Shown: positions 7,860 to 10,532 of the stretch, in pieces
How the letters are laid out: the number at the start of each line of letters is the position of its first letter
How positions within the stretch are numbered: position 1 is the stretch's first letter
NCBI GenBank assembly: GCA_947305045.1
Contig: CAMZCW010000067.1
Coordinates: 1 to 10,532, forward strand
Reading direction: 5' to 3'
Length of the DNA stretch: 10,532 nt
Origin: an uncultured Bacteroidales bacterium
GTDB taxonomy: Bacteria; Bacteroidota; Bacteroidia; Bacteroidales; UBA932
Notes under the pieces: model-generated
The model's input: only the letters and a program-made list of their open reading frames with translations
Told to the model about the DNA's origin: nothing
Databases searched by the model: none
Made by a program: the position numbers and the translations under genes

Positions 7860-8590
7860 TGAATTCCATCAAAGAGACTTCCGAGCGGCTGCGCTTCCTG
7901 ATGGACAACATCAAGGACGTGGTGTTCCCCCAGTACAGCGCCGTGCATACGGAGTATGCCCTGCGCGTAGTGCGGGACGTAGTGAGCGCGCTTACTTCCC
8001 CGGACATTGCCGTCCGCTTCATGGATGGCCTTCCGGCTGTTAAAGAACTGGTAGAGAGCGATGTGGCTGCCATTGCCAAGAATGACCCGGCGGCCGTGGA
8101 CCAGCGGGAGATTGTGTTCTGCTACCCGGCCGTCACGGCCATGCTGCACTATCGGTCCGCCCACCTGCTGTACCGGCTGGGCGTGCCGCTGTTTCCGCGC
8201 ATGATTACAGAGCTGGCACACGCGCAAACCGGTATCGACATTCATCCGGCCGCACAGATTGGGGCGGGGCTGGCGATTGATCACGGGACGGGTATCGTCA
8301 TTGGTTCTACTGCTGTGATTGGAAACAATTGCGCTTTGTATCAGGGCGTTACGCTGGGCGCAAAGAACTTTGTGTACGACGAATGCGGCCTCCCGCGCGA
8401 CATCCCCCGCCACCCGCATCTGGAAGACGATGTCACCGTGTACTCCAACGCCACTATTCTGGGAAATATCACCATCGGGAAAGGCTCCGTGATTGGCGGT
8501 AACGTGTGGCTCACGCACGGCGTACCGCCCCACTCCCGCATCCTTCAGGGAAAAACCGTGGAATCCTTCACCGACGGCGCCGGGATTTAG
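7859..8590 (+). CDS. cysE: Serine O-acetyltransferase
   Basis: This 243-residue enzyme acetylates serine with acetyl-CoA to give O-acetylserine, the substrate of the CysK encoded just upstream. The N-terminal helical domain (about 1-120) has DVAAIAKNDPA (68-78) and YPAVTAMLHYRSAHLLY (89-105). The left-handed beta-helix of hexapeptide repeats runs from about 125 to 230: GIDIHPAAQIGAG, DHGTGIVIG, YQGVTLGAK and ATILGNITIGKGSVIGG. By comparison with E. coli CysE the catalytic pair is Asp127 and His142, with Arg184 in RHPHL at the CoA/serine site. The chain ends FTDGAGI. A C-terminal isoleucine is what other CysE proteins insert into the CysK active site to form the cysteine synthase complex. The stop overlaps the stop of the convergent GNAT gene by 3 bases. 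Confidence 0.95.
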   Translation: MNSIKETSERLRFLMDNIKDVVFPQYSAVHTEYALRVVRDVVSALTSPDIAVRFMDGLPAVKELVESDVAAIAKNDPAAVDQREIVFCYPAVTAMLHYRSAHLLYRLGVPLFPRMITELAHAQTGIDIHPAAQIGAGLAIDHGTGIVIGSTAVIGNNCALYQGVTLGAKNFVYDECGLPRDIPRHPHLEDDVTVYSNATILGNITIGKGSVIGGNVWLTHGVPPHSRILQGKTVESFTDGAGI

Positions 8591-9078
8591 TCCGTCATTT
8601 TCTGGTAGGCCAGGCGCGGGTCTCCGGAGTCCAGATAAATGATGCCGCAGTAGGAGAATCCGTGTTTGAGGAGGTTGTGCTGCATGATGTGGTTGTCCTT
8701 GTGGGTATCCACCCGGATGTTGCTGTCATGGGCGAAGGCAAAGTCCATAATGGCTTGGAAAATGCCGTGCACTTCCGGCAGGCTGGCAATCCGGTGAATG
8801 ACGTGGTAAGGCGTCGTGTCGTCCAGCCATGCACCCCCGTAAATGGTGCCGTAGGTGGGCTCCGGCGAGGCCATGAAGGTGAAATAGCCTACCACCCGGG
8901 CGTCTTCCTCCAGCACATAGCCTTGCTGCAGGTCGATATCGTCCCGAATGACCTCCGCTGACGGATAGCCGTTCACCCACTGGTGCAGGTTGCCGGACGC
9001 GCGCATAATGCCCTTGGCCGCCTCCAGGACGGTCATAATGGCCTGAATGTCAGGCGTAATGGCAGGGCGTATCGTCAT
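8587..9078 (-). CDS. GNAT-family N-acetyltransferase
   Basis: This 163-residue protein begins MTIRPAITPDI, the usual opening strand and helix of GNAT enzymes, which transfer acetyl from acetyl-CoA to an amine. Further matches are QWVNGYPSAEVIRDDI (33-48), VVGYFTF (62-68), GGAWLDD (81-87), YHVIHRIAS (91-99), RVDTHKDNHIMQHNLLKHGF (122-141) and CGIIYL. These are typical of a stand-alone GNAT group common in Bacteroidota and Firmicutes. The Q/R-x-x-G-x-G/A CoA loop is degenerate: only Gly105 in PEVHGIFQ is apparent. The substrate is unknown. The frame stays open upstream to 9165, but that part runs through a terminator hairpin and the promoter, and the GNAT fold starts at MTIRP, so 9078 is chosen. 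The start is within about 8 bases of the -7 box. Confidence 0.85.
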   Translation of the reverse strand: MTIRPAITPDIQAIMTVLEAAKGIMRASGNLHQWVNGYPSAEVIRDDIDLQQGYVLEEDARVVGYFTFMASPEPTYGTIYGGAWLDDTTPYHVIHRIASLPEVHGIFQAIMDFAFAHDSNIRVDTHKDNHIMQHNLLKHGFSYCGIIYLDSGDPRLAYQKMTD

Positions 9079-9085
9079 CGTTCCA

Positions 9086-9116
9086 CAAAGATACAACAAT
9101 GTGCGGGGTTTTGCAA
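9086..9116 (-). promoter_or_regulatory. Bacteroidota-type promoter of the GNAT gene
   Basis: On the minus strand the box TATCTTTG (9093 down to 9086) fits the -7 consensus TAnnTTTG of the Bacteroidetes primary sigma factor. A TTGC at 9116-9113 lies 19 bases upstream, the normal distance for the TTTG-like -33 element. Transcription would begin a few bases after the box, around 9079-9082. This leaves almost no untranslated leader before the ATG at 9078. Confidence 0.72.
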
Positions 9117-9122
9117 TTGCAA
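9111..9122. repeat. Perfect 12-bp palindrome over the -33 region (operator candidate)
   Basis: TTGCAATTGCAA at 9111-9122 is its own reverse complement and covers the -33 element of the GNAT promoter. A dimeric repressor bound here would block the promoter. No regulator gene is adjacent, so an operator role is only inferred. A chance palindrome is possible. Confidence 0.35.
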
Positions 9123-9123
9123 C

Positions 9124-9171
9124 AAAAAAGAGGGGTGCCCCATCAGTCAAATCGACCGAGGCCACCCCTCT
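9124..9171 (-). terminator. Intrinsic terminator of the lipoprotein gene
   Basis: Reading the minus strand, AGAGGGGTG (9171-9163) pairs with CACCCCTCT (9137-9129) in a 9-bp GC-rich stem. This is followed at once by a run of six T at 9129-9124. Inside the loop, TCGGTC (9160-9155) pairs with GACTGA (9148-9143) around the 5-base loop GATTT, using one G-U pair that is possible only in the minus-strand RNA. This extends the hairpin and fixes its direction. It starts 16 bases after the lipoprotein stop and ends just before the GNAT promoter, separating the two units. Confidence 0.85.
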
Positions 9172-9187
9172 ATAGTGCGGAGCGCAA

Positions 9188-9550
9188 TTACTGAACCATC
9201 TTATCCAGGGAAGTGGGGAGCTTGATATCTGTAGAATTATAGGTAAGCTTCATCTTGACGCCGGTAATATCTACAATCATACCCAGGGCGGAGGAATTGT
9301 TCAGTTCCACCTTCACTTTACCGTTATCCATATACCATTTGGTGATTTGGGCCGTATAATTGTTGGTGGCAGAAATCTTGAAGTCGTCGGAGATGGTCAC
9401 GGTTACGTCATCTCCAAGTAAGGGACCTCTCCAGGCACCCACGATAGCGGCCTTGGCACTGGAAATAGCAGGATCATCCTGTATGTTGCAACTGACAACC
9501 GTCACTGCTGCTACAGCAATGAAAGTGGCTAAGAGTAATAGTTTTTTCAT
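9188..9550 (-). CDS. Small lipoprotein of unknown function
   Basis: This 120-residue protein starts MKKLLLLATFIAVAAVTVVS followed by Cys21, a classical lipoprotein signal peptide: two lysines, a hydrophobic core and the lipobox VVSC. The mature protein begins CNIQDDPAI and should be anchored in a membrane by its lipidated cysteine. The rest (about 35-120) is one small, probably all-beta domain: IVGAWRG, DVTVTISDDF, YTAQITKWYMDNGKVKVEL, SALGMIVDITGVKMKLTYNS. The start with its IVGAWRG turn reminds one of lipocalin-like domains of gut Bacteroidota, but I cannot name a family with confidence. The open frame continues upstream to 9640, yet the MKK start at 9550 gives a textbook signal peptide and lies downstream of the promoter. 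The gene is monocistronic: own promoter at 9576-9583 and own terminator at 9124-9171. Confidence 0.85.
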   Translation of the reverse strand: MKKLLLLATFIAVAAVTVVSCNIQDDPAISSAKAAIVGAWRGPLLGDDVTVTISDDFKISATNNYTAQITKWYMDNGKVKVELNNSSALGMIVDITGVKMKLTYNSTDIKLPTSLDKMVQ

Positions 9551-9575
9551 GAATACTAGTTTTTTATAATTCGCG

Positions 9576-9583
9576 CAAATGTA
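9576..9583 (-). promoter_or_regulatory. -7 promoter box of the lipoprotein gene
   Basis: TACATTTG on the minus strand (9583 to 9576) is an exact TAnnTTTG match, 25 bases before the ATG at 9550. The leader this implies is AT-rich with no Shine-Dalgarno sequence, as is usual in Bacteroidota. No clear TTTG -33 element is found at 19-21 bases upstream. The perfect hairpin at 9614-9651 lies just beyond that position. Confidence 0.6.
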
Positions 9584-9613
9584 TGCCTTTTTGGGGGATG
9601 AAGCCCTACAAAC

Positions 9614-9651
9614 CATGCACGGATTTGGGCTGTGGCCCAAATCCGTGCATG
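9614..9651. repeat. Perfect 17-bp inverted repeat with a 4-base loop
   Basis: The arm at 9614-9630 (C plus ATGCACGGATTTGGGC) pairs without mismatch with 9635-9651 around the loop TGTG (9631-9634). Neither side is followed by a T-run: AAAACCC follows on the plus strand and GTTTGTAGG on the minus strand. An intrinsic terminator is therefore not well supported. It sits upstream of the lipoprotein promoter. It could be a regulatory site, a Rho-independent element without U-tract for a gene further right, or one copy of an interspersed palindromic repeat. Confidence 0.8.
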
Positions 9652-9725
9652 AAAACCCGCCTATAGGAGCTAACGCCTCTCGCCCTCGGGAGTTTGCAAA
9701 TTCAAAGGCAAAACGAAAGCGAAAC

Positions 9726-9743
9726 TATCTGATTATTCAGATA
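9726..9743. repeat. 7-bp hairpin with TTAT loop
   Basis: TATCTGA (9726-9732) and TCAGATA (9737-9743) are perfect reverse complements around TTAT. No T-run follows, so it is not a clear terminator. Its function is unknown. Confidence 0.5.
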
Positions 9744-9795
9744 ATTCCGCTTGGGTAGACTCAACTGATACCCTGTCGAACTTTATAGATGGTTT

Positions 9796-9838
9796 ACTAA
9801 AACTCCTTGAGATTCCCTGATAAAGACTAAAACTCCTT
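9796..9838. repeat. Pair of 13-bp direct repeats 30 bases apart
   Basis: ACTAAAACTCCTT occurs at 9796-9808 and again at 9826-9838, with 17 bases between the copies. The 30-base period is close to three helical turns, so two proteins could bind on the same face. No gene start lies near to support an operator role. Confidence 0.6.
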
Positions 9839-9902
9839 ATTATAAATAGGGGTATTTTGGAAATAAAACCTCATTGCATTAAACACCTCTCTCCTATCCT
9901 CT

Positions 9903-10002
9903 GCTACTGACTACCTGTAAACCCCTTGCTACGAAATGAAATTTCATTCAGGTCTACAGACTGAAATCTCTTGCAGAGCTACAGAATGGAAAAGCAAATG
10001 AA
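9903..10002. repeat. Degenerate 25-base periodic array, four units
   Basis: GCTAC or TCTAC begins units at 9903, 9928, 9953 and 9978, exactly 25 bases apart. Units 2 and 3 agree at 17 of 25 positions by eye, and units 3 and 4 at about 13 of 25. Unit 1 keeps mainly CTACnGACT-like bases at its start. Unit 2 contains the 14-bp perfect palindrome AATGAAATTTCATT at 9935-9948. The array is far too degenerate and short-spaced for CRISPR. Confidence 0.45.
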
Positions 10003-10095
10003 ACTTCCTATTCCCAAATCCTTTCCTTACTACCAATAACATTTCACTGACATCTCCCGTTAACATTACAGTACATGAAGCTGCGGGGACAGCGG

Positions 10096-10114
10096 ATAAT
10101 TGCGTGGCAATTAT
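10096..10114. repeat. Stem-loop repeat, copy 1 (loop GTG)
   Basis: ATAATTGC (10096-10103) pairs with GCAATTAT (10107-10114) around GTG. G10094 and G10095 could extend the stem by wobble with T10116 and T10115. This is the same element as at 10174 and 10385, with one loop base changed. Confidence 0.75.
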
Positions 10115-10214
10115 TTTGGATCACGAGTCGACGACGAACAGTTCTGGACATCATGCATGCCGGTTTTTCAGAAAAATAATTGCGCGGCAGTTATTTCACA
10201 AGATGTGATCCAAA
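10115..10214. repeat. 10-bp inverted repeat enclosing stem-loop copy 2
   Basis: TTTGGATCAC (10115-10124), directly abutting copy 1, is the exact reverse complement of GTGATCCAAA (10205-10214), which lies 8 bases after copy 2. Pairing would place copy 2 as an inner hairpin in an approximately 80-base loop. A related GATGTGATC occurs again at 10437-10445 after copy 3. Confidence 0.55.
10174..10196. repeat. Stem-loop repeat, copy 2 (loop GCG, one wobble pair)
   Basis: AAATAATTGC (10174-10183) pairs with GCAGTTATTT (10187-10196) around GCG, a 10-bp stem. The A-to-G change at 10190 gives a U-G pair in plus-strand RNA but a C-A mismatch in minus-strand RNA, which hints that the plus strand is the structured one. 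Confidence 0.75.
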
Positions 10215-10237
10215 CTTCTGGATACCCCCTCTGGAAG

Positions 10238-10264
10238 CGCCTCAAAATACGAATCGGGGAGGCG
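10238..10264. repeat. 6-bp inverted repeat
   Basis: CGCCTC (10238-10243) and GAGGCG (10259-10264) are reverse complements with 15 bases between. It is short and could be chance, but it lies among stronger structures. Confidence 0.3.
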
Positions 10265-10353
10265 GAATGGAGGAGAAGAGTAAGAGAGAAAAAGGGAATA
10301 ATTAATAGAACAACACTCCCAAAACCTCTCACCTGACTGTCCATCTCATCGAA

Positions 10354-10386
10354 ATCTCCTGGAGGATACCTGATGGAACAGGAGAT
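10354..10386. repeat. 8-bp inverted repeat next to stem-loop copy 3
   Basis: ATCTCCTG (10354-10361) is the reverse complement of CAGGAGAT (10379-10386), separated by 17 bases. Its right arm shares two bases with the left arm of copy 3 (10385-10403), so the two hairpins would compete at their edge. Confidence 0.45.
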
Positions 10387-10403
10387 AATTGCGCGGCAAT
10401 TAT
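10385..10403. repeat. Stem-loop repeat, copy 3 (loop GCG)
   Basis: ATAATTGC (10385-10392) pairs with GCAATTAT (10396-10403) around GCG. G10384-T10404 wobble and A10383-T10405 can extend it to 10 pairs. The 5' flank GGAACAGGAG resembles that of copy 1 (GGGACAGCGG), so the repeat unit is longer than the hairpin itself. Confidence 0.75.
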
Positions 10404-10523
10404 TTGACTGGTTCGGGCGATGCTGAAGCTGGAGGCGATGTGATCTCCGGGAATGTGACAGGGTCGTTTTGTAACAATTTAATCTCTAGGGAAAGAAAAG
10501 AATCTGTGTCAGTTCTAATCTTT

Positions 10524-10531
10524 TAGATTTG
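10524..10531 (+). promoter_or_regulatory. Possible -7 promoter box reading out of the window
   Basis: TAGATTTG fits TAnnTTTG on the plus strand at the very edge of the window. No good TTTG -33 element is seen at the usual 19-21 base distance, and the downstream sequence is not available. Part of the box lies in a small AATCT-TTT-AGATT hairpin (10517-10529). Confidence 0.25.
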
Positions 10532-10532
10532 G

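Larger units (their letters stand above)
9652..10532. other. AT-richer intergenic region without a convincing gene, dense in small repeats
   Basis: No frame in these 881 bases carries a recognisable protein. The only open frame, about 78 codons from a TTG at 10100, runs through two of the stem-loop repeats and matches nothing known to me. The base composition is visibly lower in GC than the operon to the left. The region holds the hairpin at 9726, direct repeats at 9796 and 9826, a 25-base periodic array at 9903-10002, three related stem-loops at 10096, 10174 and 10385, and further inverted repeats, each listed separately. Together they suggest an interspersed repeat or structured non-coding RNA region rather than decayed coding sequence. 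Confidence 0.6.

Noticed and set aside
8506..8961. A 151-codon open frame on the plus strand
   Set aside because: It overlaps the end of cysE and lies opposite the GNAT gene, whose motifs are clear on the other strand.
9079..9165. Upstream extension of the GNAT gene to a start at 9165
   Set aside because: The extension would translate the terminator hairpin and the promoter of the gene, and the GNAT fold begins at the internal MTIRP.
9551..9640. Upstream extension of the lipoprotein gene to a start at 9640
   Set aside because: It would place 30 residues before a perfect lipoprotein signal peptide and include the -7 promoter box and half of the 17-bp hairpin.
10100..10336. Open frame of about 78 codons from a TTG start, plus strand
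   Set aside because: It starts inside stem-loop copy 1, runs through copy 2, has no recognisable domain, no Bacteroidota promoter box in front and an unnatural Arg-rich tail. It is better explained by non-coding repeats.
9903..10403. CRISPR array
   Set aside because: The 25-base units are degenerate and contiguous without spacers, the stem-loops are irregularly spaced, and no cas gene is present.
9652..10532. tRNA, rRNA or a known riboswitch in the non-coding region
   Set aside because: No cloverleaf, T-loop GTTCGANTC motif, rRNA core sequence or riboswitch core that I know could be recognised by eye on either strand.

Overview
The window looks like a chromosomal segment of a Bacteroidota bacterium, most likely order Bacteroidales. 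The reasons are the Bacteroidetes-type -7 promoter boxes (TAnnTTTG) in front of both minus-strand genes, the absence of Shine-Dalgarno sequences before the starts, and the protein families present: a GH92 mannosidase, a DUF4421-type barrel, a TonB-like periplasmic protein, an OlsF/Gls-like aminolipid acyltransferase and a small lipoprotein. The coding part is GC-rich. The right-hand 0.9 kb is clearly AT-richer.

Positions 1-8590 are one tightly packed plus-strand run of seven genes, with gaps from -4 to +11 bases: the tail of asnS (asparaginyl-tRNA synthetase), udk (uridine kinase), a TonB-C-terminal-like membrane protein, a fused two-domain acyltransferase (PlsC-like plus GNAT, OlsF-like), a very large GH92 protein, cysK and cysE. 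The last two form a complete two-step route from serine to cysteine, and CysE ends in the isoleucine expected for docking into CysK. The other genes look co-transcribed rather than functionally linked, although three of them act on or in the cell envelope.

The most unusual gene is at 3274-6918. It is a single uninterrupted 1214-residue reading frame joining a GH92 alpha-mannosidase, an F5/8C (discoidin)-like domain and a C-terminal DUF4421-like beta-barrel that ends in phenylalanine. If real, this is a glycosidase carrying its own outer-membrane anchor.

Positions 8587-9550 hold two minus-strand genes in separate transcription units: a GNAT acetyltransferase, whose promoter lies so close to the ATG that the mRNA should be nearly leaderless, and a 120-residue lipoprotein with a good intrinsic terminator. 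The GNAT gene converges on cysE with overlapping stop codons.

Positions 9551-10532 contain no convincing gene but are full of structure: a perfect 17-bp hairpin, a 7-bp hairpin, a 13-bp direct repeat, a 25-base periodic array, three copies of a stem-loop of the type ATAATTGC-GCG-GCAATTAT, and further inverted repeats. This is either an interspersed repeat region or a structured non-coding element. No CRISPR array, tRNA, rRNA or intact mobile element was seen.
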